From Methanobacterium sp. PtaU1.Bin242 (GTDB lineage Archaea; Methanobacteriota; Methanobacteria; Methanobacteriales; Methanobacteriaceae): DNA of 5,605 bases. The number at the start of each line of letters is the position of its first letter. Within the stretch, counting starts at the first letter, position 1. The notes under the pieces were generated by a model that had not been told where the DNA came from, made no database searches, and was given only the letters and a program-made list of their open reading frames with translations. Location of the stretch: positions 1 to 5,605 of the forward strand of contig MVQZ01000209.1 of the NCBI GenBank assembly GCA_002067565.1, in the 5' to 3' direction. Of this stretch, positions 1 through 5,605 are shown piece after piece. A program made the translations under genes and the position numbers.

Positions 1-2
1 TA

Positions 3-443
3 TTTGATCCAGGAGGGGTAATTTCTGTTGACCCTGATACCGGTCTGAAATTCAGTGCAGATGATGCTGTAATGATTTTTAACGGAGTTGCCTATCTGAA
101 CGACCCAGAAGACCCCTTCTTCTATCTGGATGATGAATTTGGATGGGTGTGGTGGATCGGCTGGTTAGATGACATGTTACCTGGTGATGAAGCACAGCTC
201 TACCTACCAGCCAAAGTCACTGATATCGGTAAAATAACAGTAACCGCCGATTTCTATACCTGGCCCGAAGAGGTTGAATATCCTATTTTACTGGACTCTG
301 ACAGTTACACATTCCTATCAGTACCCTGCCATCCTTGCCATGGTGCAACAGTTCCAATGCAGGCTACAGGTACACCTATAGCTTTAGCAGCACTGGGATT
401 ACTGGGTATAATAGGCGGAACACTGTACGGCAGACTCCGATAA
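3..443 (+). CDS. C-terminal part of a large surface/cell-wall-anchored protein (5'-truncated by window edge)
   Basis: The frame is open from the left edge (first full codon at position 3) to a TAA at 441-443, giving 146 residues. Residues before the first internal ATG (position 72) read as normal coding sequence (FDPGGVISVDPDTGLKFSADD), so that ATG is not the start. The visible part is acidic and rich in Trp, Tyr and Phe (for example GWVWWIGW), with a beta-sandwich-like look (YLPAKVTDIGKITVTADF) similar to the ends of DUF11/conserved-repeat modules in methanobacterial adhesin-like proteins. It then shows CHPCH, PMQATG, about 20 hydrophobic residues (ALAALGLLGIIGG) and the terminal RLR. This is the pattern of an exported protein held at the envelope by a C-terminal anchor or sorting signal. 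The N-terminal signal peptide and repeats would lie outside the window. Surface location is fairly sure; the DUF11 assignment and any adhesin role are inference. Confidence 0.72.
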   Translation, partial: FDPGGVISVDPDTGLKFSADDAVMIFNGVAYLNDPEDPFFYLDDEFGWVWWIGWLDDMLPGDEAQLYLPAKVTDIGKITVTADFYTWPEEVEYPILLDSDSYTFLSVPCHPCHGATVPMQATGTPIALAALGLLGIIGGTLYGRLR

Positions 444-453
444 TTCATCATAC

Positions 454-469
454 CCTTTTTTTTCTTTTT
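454..469 (+). terminator. T-rich transcription terminator of the surface-protein gene
   Basis: A run of eight T, one C and five T starts about 12 bases after the TAA stop. Archaeal RNA polymerase terminates at such oligo-T tracts without needing a hairpin, and none is evident here. The rest of 444-549, where this gene and the ABC operon converge, is almost pure A/T. It contains an 11-base direct repeat, AATTTAAAATA at 474-484 and 487-497, which is probably just low complexity. Confidence 0.55.
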
Positions 470-549
470 AAAGAATTTAAAATATAAATTTAAAATAAAT
501 TTAATTAAAATATTTTTCTTTGATTTATCAAGCACTCTAAGGACTTTCA

Positions 550-1194
550 TCATCTTTTTGTAATTACACCTTCATTTAAACAAAAAACATGATCAAAGTA
601 TTCTTCTAAACCCGGATTATCTGTAACCACTAATACAGCGCGGTTACCTTTCAAATTATTTATCAAATTTAAATAATCTTCACTTTCACCGGAGTTTAAT
701 TCACCAGTTGGCTCATCTGCCAGTATAATTGAGGGATCATTTACCAAAGCACGGGCCAGAGCAGTTTTCTGCTGATCAAATAGGGATATTTCTGCCGGAT
801 ATTTATCATGCAGACTAAAACCTATATTACTTAGCAATTCTGCAGCTTTTTCTTTATTTTCCGAAAGCAGTGGGACACTCACATTTTCCTTAGCTGTTAA
901 AAAAGGAAACAGATTCTCCCTTTGATAGATAATTCCAAGTTCACTGCGACGGATGAGAGATTTATCTGAATTTGAGAGTTGCGATGTTTGTATTCGGTTG
1001 ATTAGAATCTCTCCACTTGTAGGTGATGCCAGTAAACTTGCAATACTGATTAATGTGCTTTTTCCTGACCCCGAAGGTCCTATAATAACATTAAAAGAAT
1101 TATTTCTTATTTTAAGGTTTACTTCTTTTAAAGCGTCTGTCTGGCTATTGCCCTGGATGAAGGTTCTGGTAACAGCCTTAAGTTCAAGTGTCAT
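550..1194 (-). CDS. MacB/LolD-type ABC transporter ATP-binding protein with degenerate signature and H-loop motifs
   Basis: This 214-residue ATP-binding subunit is of normal length for the LolD/MacB ATPase group and should sit on the cytoplasmic face of the permease encoded just upstream. Visible motifs are Walker A GPSGSGKST (residues 39-47, Lys45), Q-loop Gln91 in IIYQRENLFP, and Walker B SIILADE with Asp160 and Glu161, followed by the family-typical PTG. The segment that should read LSGGQ is ISLFD (136-140), followed by a recognisable QQK..ALARAL. The D-loop reads GELNS (Asn167, where Asp is usual). The switch His is Asp192 in VVTDNP, where relatives have VVTHDP. The ATG at 1194 was chosen over a frame-open ATG at 1302 because it overlaps the permease stop as ATGA, has GGAGG ten bases upstream, and gives the usual MTLELKAV..TF beginning. 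The fold is certain; normal ATP hydrolysis is doubtful. The substrate is unknown. Confidence 0.92.
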   Translation of the reverse strand: MTLELKAVTRTFIQGNSQTDALKEVNLKIRNNSFNVIIGPSGSGKSTLISIASLLASPTSGEILINRIQTSQLSNSDKSLIRRSELGIIYQRENLFPFLTAKENVSVPLLSENKEKAAELLSNIGFSLHDKYPAEISLFDQQKTALARALVNDPSIILADEPTGELNSGESEDYLNLINNLKGNRAVLVVTDNPGLEEYFDHVFCLNEGVITKR

Positions 1195-1883
1195 ATTCTT
1201 AAAGCCTCCACCGGATCTTTGTTGGAGTGGAACCATACAGAATAAAGGGGAAGCACAGCGCTGAATAGGGTAGTTAATGAGATGGCGGTTATAGGCAGCC
1301 ATAAGGGCATGGCTATAGAAAAAAGTTCCATTTTTATGATGCCGGATAAAACAAACACTCCCAGTATCACCATAATCGTGCCAATTAAAGCACCCATCAG
1401 TCCCAGAAATCCGGCTTCCAATATGAAACTTAACATTATCTGATTACGGGTAAAGCCCAGGGATTTTAATAAACCGATCTCCCTTTCTCTTTCAGTCAAA
1501 TTCATGTCCATGGCATAATTAATACCGAAAACACCCACCAAAAAGATTATACTTGCCAGCACATCTATGATGGATATCATATTTCTTAAAATAGTTCTAA
1601 TGCCATTGGCTACTGGTGAGTTTGATATATCAGGGCCTAAAAAGGAATTGATGGTGCTGTTAATAGTGGCCAGGGCACTGGTTAATACTTGGCTCTTATT
1701 ATTTCCCTCATCAGATACCAAGGCATTATCGCCCTGATTAAATCCGAGAACAGTGCTAATACCTATACCTGAACCAACCAGAACTAAAAAAACAATCACT
1801 CCAAAGGCTATCCTTAAAATTGTACTAACATTCCTCCACCAGTTTCTGCGTAGATTTTTGTAGGATAAATTATAGATGCCCAT
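1191..1883 (-). CDS. FtsX/MacB-like ABC transporter permease with a very small extracytoplasmic domain
   Basis: This 230-residue integral membrane subunit should pair with the ATPase encoded immediately downstream, since the genes overlap by four bases. Predicted membrane segments are about residues 22-46, 102-124, 152-182 and 195-218, matching the four-helix FtsX topology. Between helices 2 and 3 is the family's cytoplasmic stretch EREREIGLLKSLGFTRNQI (131-149), which contacts the ATPase, and the protein ends with the typical PVEALR. The loop between helices 1 and 2 is only about 55 residues, whereas MacB-type permeases usually carry a domain of roughly 200 or more. Both ends of the family pattern are present, so this is a compact permease rather than a fragment. 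The start is set at ATG 1883, five bases after GGAG. A GTG two codons earlier overlaps that ribosome site and is unlikely. Export or mechanotransmission is the family role; the substrate is not predictable. Confidence 0.88.
   Translation of the reverse strand: MGIYNLSYKNLRRNWWRNVSTILRIAFGVIVFLVLVGSGIGISTVLGFNQGDNALVSDEGNNKSQVLTSALATINSTINSFLGPDISNSPVANGIRTILRNMISIIDVLASIIFLVGVFGINYAMDMNLTEREREIGLLKSLGFTRNQIMLSFILEAGFLGLMGALIGTIMVILGVFVLSGIIKMELFSIAMPLWLPITAISLTTLFSAVLPLYSVWFHSNKDPVEALRI
1205..1209 (-). promoter_or_regulatory. Shine-Dalgarno site of the ABC ATPase gene
   Basis: GGAGG on the minus strand lies ten bases before the ATG at 1194, inside the 3' end of the permease gene. It fixes the ATPase start and fits translational coupling through the ATGA overlap at 1191-1194. 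Confidence 0.7.
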
Positions 1884-1886
1884 GTT

Positions 1887-1892
1887 CACTCC
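1887..1892 (-). promoter_or_regulatory. Shine-Dalgarno site of the permease gene
   Basis: GGAGTG on the minus strand, with five bases between GGAG and the ATG at 1883. It resembles the methanogen consensus GGAGGTGA with one base missing. Because it contains the alternative GTG codon (1889-1887), it favours the ATG as start. Confidence 0.55.
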
Positions 1893-1945
1893 ATATTCTT
1901 TATGATAAAAAGTAGTTAATTGGATATTTCTATTAAGAATTGTTT

Positions 1946-1957
1946 ATTTTATAAAAT
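1946..1957 (-). promoter_or_regulatory. Possible TATA box for the permease-ATPase operon
   Basis: The palindrome ATTTTATAAAAT lies in the 78-bp gap between the kinase stop and the permease start. As an archaeal TATA element it would place transcription start near 1920-1925 and give a leader of about 40 bases. The B-recognition element is not convincing and the region is AT-rich anyway, so the two transporter genes could instead be read through from the kinase. Confidence 0.3.
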
Positions 1958-1961
1958 ATAA

Positions 1962-4900
1962 TTAGATGGTTATTCTTTCTTTGTAGGGCAGCTCATTAAA
2001 TGTGATTGTAAATTTAGTGCCCTGATCTCGATCCAGTTCTATTTTTCCGTCTATTTGCTTAACCAGGTATTTTACCAGTTTCAAGCCAAGTGTATGTGTT
2101 TTTGTAAAATCTATCTCTTCTGGTAAACCAATTCCATTATCTGAGATAATTAATTTGATTATATCATTTTTTCGTTTAATTTTAATATTAATTGTGCCTT
2201 TATTATTTTCTGGGAAAGCAAATTTTATACTGTTGGTTAATAATTCGTTAATTATTAAACCCAGGGGTATGGCAGTTTCCATGTTTAATTCAAATTCTTC
2301 TATATTCAGATTAATATTAATAGAACTTATTTCCACTCCAAAGGTGTATAAAGTGTCTGAGACCAGATTTTCTATATAATCTTTGAAGTTAATATGGCTA
2401 ATATCTGATGATAAGTAAAGATTTTCATGAATAATGGCCATAGATCTTATTCGGGATTGATTGTCCCTTAAAATATTTTTGGTTTCAGTCTCCTGCACAT
2501 CATCAGTCTGTAAATTTAGTAAACTGGAGATAATCTGCATATTGTTATTCACACGGTGGTGAATTTCCCTGATTAAAACCTCCTTTTCGGCTAAAGACTT
2601 TTTAATTGATTCTTCCGCAAGGGAACGTCGGATGGCTATGGATGCCTGGTGAACAATTGTTTCCACAGCTTCTTTATGTTCCATTGGTTGCCCTTCACGC
2701 AAGAAGATAGATACACCCCCATAATGTTTGGTTTCAAAGAAAAAACGGATGCTATGAATCTCCCCAATATGGAACACTTTTTCTATCATCTTACTTAAGG
2801 GGCGGGGGATCTTTCCCATGGTTAAATCGTAAATTCCATCTTCATATTCTGTTAATTTCTCGCTTCTATGTTTTTTAAGGTCTTCTGCTGTGATTTCTTT
2901 AACTGGGAATTCCATTTTATATGGATCTTTTCTGAGAATTTTTATGAGTTTATTTAAAGAATCTAAACCAAAAATATTCATTATACGCACATTCTCCCCA
3001 TCAGGAGATATTCCAGTTACAATCACAGACGAATGGGGTAATAATTCTTTAACCGCTTTTCCAGTTATTGTATATATCTCACTGGTGTTGGCCGCCCCTA
3101 CCAATTGCATTACCATGCGACTGATGATTTCATTCTCCTGGAGGGATTCATTAAGATCATATTCTGTTTTTTTTCTTCTGGTAATATCTCTTACCACAGC
3201 CATGAGCAGATATTCATGACCTATTTTTAATCTGTTTAAAGTTACTTCGGTGTAAAATGGGGTCCCATCTGAACGAATATGTTCCCATTGGAAATGCTGC
3301 GGACGACCTTCCAATGCATTTTTAATAAATTCACGACCCCGGTTCTTTGAAATTTTTCCATCAGGCTGGATTTCAGGAGAATATTTAATGGGTGTATTTC
3401 CTATTAACTGCTCCCGACTATCGCCGTATATCTCCAGTGCTTTCTGATTACAATCGATAAAATGATCTCCTTTCATCAGGAGTATACCATCTTCAGCATT
3501 ATCAAAAAGGGCCCGGTATTTCTCCTCACTTTTTTGAAGTTCTTCTTCAGCCTCTTTTTCTTCCGTGATGTCCTTAAAGAAGATGGTTATCCCATCTTCC
3601 GATGGATAAATGTCATTTCTAAACCAGCGCTCGTATGGAGCATAATATTCCTCCAGATGAATGTATTTTTGTTCTTTCATCGCCTGATGGTAGGCTTTAT
3701 AGAATGGTTGATCAATTCCCTCGGGAAACATGGTCCAGATATGTTGGCCAATCATTTCCTCCGGAGTTTTATCGAAATTTTCTGCTCCTCTCTTATTTAC
3801 ATAGGTATATATCCAGTTATTATCCAACGCCACAAATGAATCACTTACCCTGTCTAATATGGTGTAAATCTCTTTTTTTGCAGCTTCAGCATCAGCACGT
3901 GCTTCATGTTCCAATTTATAAAGTTTCTTTATTTCTTTAAGTGCCTTTTTATGTTCTGTAAAATCTAAAAGAGAAGCCACGCTCTCATTGGTACCGGGGA
4001 TGATATCCACATCCAGATGGATGTTTTTAATATCTCCCTGCCTATTTTTGAAGCGAAAATCATAAATTATGGGTGCTGCAGAAGGATCATTTCTGCGAAG
4101 ATGGTGATATTGGTTCATTTTTCCAACATCTTCTTTTACTACAAAATCTGTCCAGCTTTTTTTTCCCTGGATTTCTTCACGGCTATAGCCACTCAGTTTT
4201 TCAAATTCTGCATTGGCCAGTGATATGGTTGTATCTTCCCCAATAATTACAGTTGCAGTACCAGTATGTTCAAAGATCGTCCGGTAATATGTTTCTTTTT
4301 TTTCTAATTCTTTTTCAGCCTTTTTAGTGGCGGTGATGTCCCGAATGAAAGCTTCAGTACCCTGTATATCACCCTCTTCATCATAAATGTACTGAACATT
4401 CATTGACACCCAGAATGATGTACCGTCCTTTCTTAAGCCTTCACCTTCCATGTTTAAAACTTTGCCCTTTTTTTTGAGATCTCCCAGCATTTTCTGCCGG
4501 TCTTCAGGGTTGTTGTATAGAGAGATAGCAGAAATGCCAATCATTTCTTCTGGTGACTGGAACCTATACATTTTCGCAGCAGAAGGACTGGCCATGATGA
4601 TTTGGCCCTCTTTATCTCCCCGGAAATATGCATCAAGGACATTTTCCACTATACTATGGTACTTTTTCTCACTATCTTTCAATTCTCTTTCCATTTTGTT
4701 TTTATAAAGCGCCAGCTCTATAACATATCTCAACTCTCTAGCATTGAATGGTTTGATCAAGTATCCGTATGGTTCAGTTAATTTAGCCCTTTCAATGGTA
4801 GATTCTTCAGAATGAGCGGTTAGATAGATTATAGGTATATTTAAGTCTTTAACTTTTGAAGCTGCTTCAACACCATCTATATCACCTTTAAGAATTATGT

Positions 4901-5060
4901 CCATCAAAATAAGATCTGGCTTTATTTCTAAAGCTTTTTTTACAGCTTCTTCACCATTGGAAGCAACATAAGGAACTTCATAGTTGAATGATTCCAGTGT
5001 GCTCTTAATATCCAGAGCTTCTATGCTTTCATCCTCTACCAGTAGAATTTTCACTACCAT
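1962..5060 (-). CDS. Cytoplasmic hybrid sensor histidine kinase: receiver, four PAS, GAF, HisKA_2, HATPase
   Basis: This 1032-residue protein has no membrane segment or signal peptide, so it should sense intracellular cues. Residues 1-118 form a receiver domain with acidic pair Glu9/Asp10, phosphoacceptor Asp54, Thr81 and Lys103, all intact. Four PAS domains follow at about 131-245, 254-370, 393-500 and 511-628, three of them ending in DIT-type motifs (the second in DFTEHKKA) and separated by charged helical linkers (370-398 is coiled-coil-like). A GAF-like domain spans about 640-812. The HisKA_2 phosphorylation helix is IHHRVNNNMQ (His834/His835, probably His835), with Asn838 where Lys is common. 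The ATPase domain has its N box NELLTNS (938-944), DNGIGLP (974-980), LGLKLV (991-996) and a final GTKFTITF. Such kinases are common in methanogens, usually without a linked regulator, and none is encoded here. The ATG at 5060 directly precedes the receiver's first strand; its ribosome site is weak. Ligands of the PAS and GAF domains cannot be read from sequence. Confidence 0.95.
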   Translation of the reverse strand: MVVKILLVEDESIEALDIKSTLESFNYEVPYVASNGEEAVKKALEIKPDLILMDIILKGDIDGVEAASKVKDLNIPIIYLTAHSEESTIERAKLTEPYGYLIKPFNARELRYVIELALYKNKMERELKDSEKKYHSIVENVLDAYFRGDKEGQIIMASPSAAKMYRFQSPEEMIGISAISLYNNPEDRQKMLGDLKKKGKVLNMEGEGLRKDGTSFWVSMNVQYIYDEEGDIQGTEAFIRDITATKKAEKELEKKETYYRTIFEHTGTATVIIGEDTTISLANAEFEKLSGYSREEIQGKKSWTDFVVKEDVGKMNQYHHLRRNDPSAAPIIYDFRFKNRQGDIKNIHLDVDIIPGTNESVASLLDFTEHKKALKEIKKLYKLEHEARADAEAAKKEIYTILDRVSDSFVALDNNWIYTYVNKRGAENFDKTPEEMIGQHIWTMFPEGIDQPFYKAYHQAMKEQKYIHLEEYYAPYERWFRNDIYPSEDGITIFFKDITEEKEAEEELQKSEEKYRALFDNAEDGILLMKGDHFIDCNQKALEIYGDSREQLIGNTPIKYSPEIQPDGKISKNRGREFIKNALEGRPQHFQWEHIRSDGTPFYTEVTLNRLKIGHEYLLMAVVRDITRRKKTEYDLNESLQENEIISRMVMQLVGAANTSEIYTITGKAVKELLPHSSVIVTGISPDGENVRIMNIFGLDSLNKLIKILRKDPYKMEFPVKEITAEDLKKHRSEKLTEYEDGIYDLTMGKIPRPLSKMIEKVFHIGEIHSIRFFFETKHYGGVSIFLREGQPMEHKEAVETIVHQASIAIRRSLAEESIKKSLAEKEVLIREIHHRVNNNMQIISSLLNLQTDDVQETETKNILRDNQSRIRSMAIIHENLYLSSDISHINFKDYIENLVSDTLYTFGVEISSININLNIEEFELNMETAIPLGLIINELLTNSIKFAFPENNKGTINIKIKRKNDIIKLIISDNGIGLPEEIDFTKTHTLGLKLVKYLVKQIDGKIELDRDQGTKFTITFNELPYKERITI

Positions 5061-5122
5061 ATAACCAGTGATATTTATATTATTAATCCTATTAGTTTTT
5101 ATGGAGAAACAAATACATTTAT

Positions 5123-5150
5123 AAAAAAAAGGGATATATATCTTTTTTTT
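5123..5150. repeat. A8/T8 inverted repeat around an alternating TA core
   Basis: AAAAAAAAG (5123-5131) and CTTTTTTTT (5142-5150) are perfect inverted copies flanking ten bases, GGATATATAT. The element lies in the AT-rich region 5061-5325 between the kinase and the small membrane protein. It could be an operator over the kinase promoter, an oligo-T terminator usable on either strand, or chance in AT-rich DNA. Apart from this and the promoter elements I see nothing else definable in 5061-5325. Confidence 0.5.
5133..5142 (-). promoter_or_regulatory. Probable TATA box of the kinase gene
   Basis: On the minus strand GATATATATC is preceded by a run of nine A, a fair archaeal B-recognition element plus TATA. 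It predicts transcription start near 5113 and a leader of roughly 50 bases before the ATG at 5060. A second candidate, TTTATAAA at 5118-5125, has a pyrimidine-rich upstream flank and looks weaker. The position is inferred from sequence only. Confidence 0.35.
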
Positions 5151-5295
5151 TATTAATTAAAAAATTAAAATCAATCAGAATGTCTTTTAAAGAAAATCAG
5201 ATCATTATCTAAAATTTAAAGACCAGAAACTTAGAATTTAAAAAATTATCTACAAAATTTTTTATTTAATAAATAGTCTTATTAAAATGACGGAT

Positions 5296-5301
5296 AAAAA
5301 A
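5296..5301 (-). terminator. Possible oligo-T terminator after the small membrane-protein gene
   Basis: Six T on the minus strand, about 25 bases past the stop at 5326, follow the only GC-rich patch nearby (GAGCCCC). Further T-rich stretches continue downstream to about 5237, so termination could be spread over several sites. Confidence 0.3.
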
Positions 5302-5325
5302 TATAGGGGCTCGTTTTACTTTTTT

Positions 5326-5604
5326 TTATTCTGTTTCTGCTGGTGTTAAAATCTGGAATATACCCATGAGAATTAGGAAAATTCCTATTAGTAAAGCAAG
5401 ATAGAATGGATCCAGTGCATATATACCGACTATCATGTATATGATACCTAATATTATACCTAGAAGACCTCCCCATCTTCCAGAAGGACCTTTCCCAGAT
5501 ATAAGGGCAATGATACCAGATATTATAAGGAAAAATCCACCTATGTAAATTAACATACCAAATAATATACTGAATGCAAGTATTTTTCCTAAAAATCCAA
5601 TTCC
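5326..5604 (-). CDS. Small multi-spanning membrane protein, DUF308/HdeD-like (5' end beyond window)
   Basis: The frame is open from the right edge to TAA at 5328-5326, 92 residues visible. An internal ATG at 5556 would give 76 residues, but it has no ribosome site and the 16 residues before it (GIGFLGKILAFSILFG) continue the same hydrophobic, Gly-rich character, so the gene probably begins outside the window. Counted from that ATG, membrane segments fall at about 2-19, 29-48 and 50-69, with one short polar loop, SGKGPSGRW, and an acidic tail PAETE. The repeated pattern of Gly-Ile-Leu-rich helices (GIILGIIYMIVGIYAL, then LLIGIFLILMGIFQIL) resembles the short repeats of DUF308/HdeD-type proteins. 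That match is from memory of the pattern and is tentative; no function is assigned. It runs in the same direction as the kinase, but the 265-bp AT-rich gap suggests separate transcription. Confidence 0.65.
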   Translation of the reverse strand, partial: GIGFLGKILAFSILFGMLIYIGGFFLIISGIIALISGKGPSGRWGGLLGIILGIIYMIVGIYALDPFYLALLIGIFLILMGIFQILTPAETE

Positions 5605-5605
5605 T

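Noticed and set aside
11..30. AGGAGGGG followed by TTG, looking like a ribosome site and start
   Set aside because: The TTG is out of frame with the surface protein, and the purine run simply encodes Pro-Gly-Gly in the open frame.
305..553. Minus-strand open frame starting with ATGATG that overlaps the ATPase stop
   Set aside because: The start overlap is tempting, but the first 33 residues come from the A/T-rich intergenic run (poly-Lys and Phe) and the rest is antisense to the surface-protein gene. It has no recognisable domain.
953..1264. Plus-strand open frame of 103 codons
   Set aside because: It is antisense to the ATPase and permease, both of which have clear family motifs; it shows no own signals.
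1195..1302. N-terminal extension of the ABC ATPase to an ATG at 1302
   Set aside because: The 36 extra residues lie inside the permease coding region, look unlike any ATPase N-terminus, and the ATG at 1194 has GGAGG and an ATGA overlap.
1884..1889. GTG start two codons upstream for the permease
   Set aside because: The GTG lies inside the GGAGTG ribosome site, which is correctly spaced for the ATG at 1883.
2155..4707. Several plus-strand open frames of 68-125 codons
   Set aside because: All are antisense to the kinase gene, with compositions expected from reversed coding DNA and no domains.
5282..5476. Second minus-strand frame overlapping the small membrane protein
   Set aside because: It is a frame shadow with a non-protein-like composition, while the alternative frame gives clean membrane helices.

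Overview
This window looks like a piece of a Methanobacteriales chromosome, most likely Methanobacterium or a close relative. That assignment is inference from features seen together: AT-rich intergenic DNA with oligo-T tracts and archaeal-type TATA elements, GGAGG-type Shine-Dalgarno sites, a soluble receiver/multi-PAS/GAF/HisKA_2 kinase of the kind abundant in these methanogens, and the C-terminus of a large surface protein ending in a hydrophobic anchor plus a short basic tail. No rRNA, tRNA, CRISPR array, transposase or integrase is visible.

Layout, left to right. (1) Positions 3-443, plus strand: the last 146 codons of a secreted or anchored surface protein whose start lies left of the window. 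It ends in a CHPCH motif, a PMQATG motif, a transmembrane segment and an RLR tail. (2) Positions 444-549: a short convergent intergenic region with a T-rich terminator. (3) Minus-strand block 1883 to 550: a small FtsX/MacB-type ABC permease followed, with an ATGA stop/start overlap, by its ATPase. The ATPase keeps Walker A, Q-loop and Walker B, but its signature motif, D-loop and H-loop are non-canonical. (4) Positions 1962-5060, minus strand: a 1032-residue cytoplasmic hybrid sensor kinase with the order receiver, four PAS, GAF, HisKA_2, HATPase. It lies 78 bp upstream of the permease in the same direction. (5) Positions 5061-5325: a very AT-rich intergenic region with the probable kinase promoter and an A8/T8 inverted repeat. 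(6) Positions 5326-5604, minus strand: a small multi-spanning membrane protein resembling DUF308/HdeD, whose frame runs off the right edge.

How they may work together: the permease and ATPase almost certainly form one complex. The kinase could be co-transcribed with them or merely adjacent, because a TATA-like palindrome sits in the 78-bp gap. A link between kinase and transporter is a hypothesis only. The points most worth a second look are the degenerate ATPase motifs paired with a permease that has a very small outer domain, and the sortase-like C-terminus with a CXXCH motif. Nothing here by itself proves a new system.
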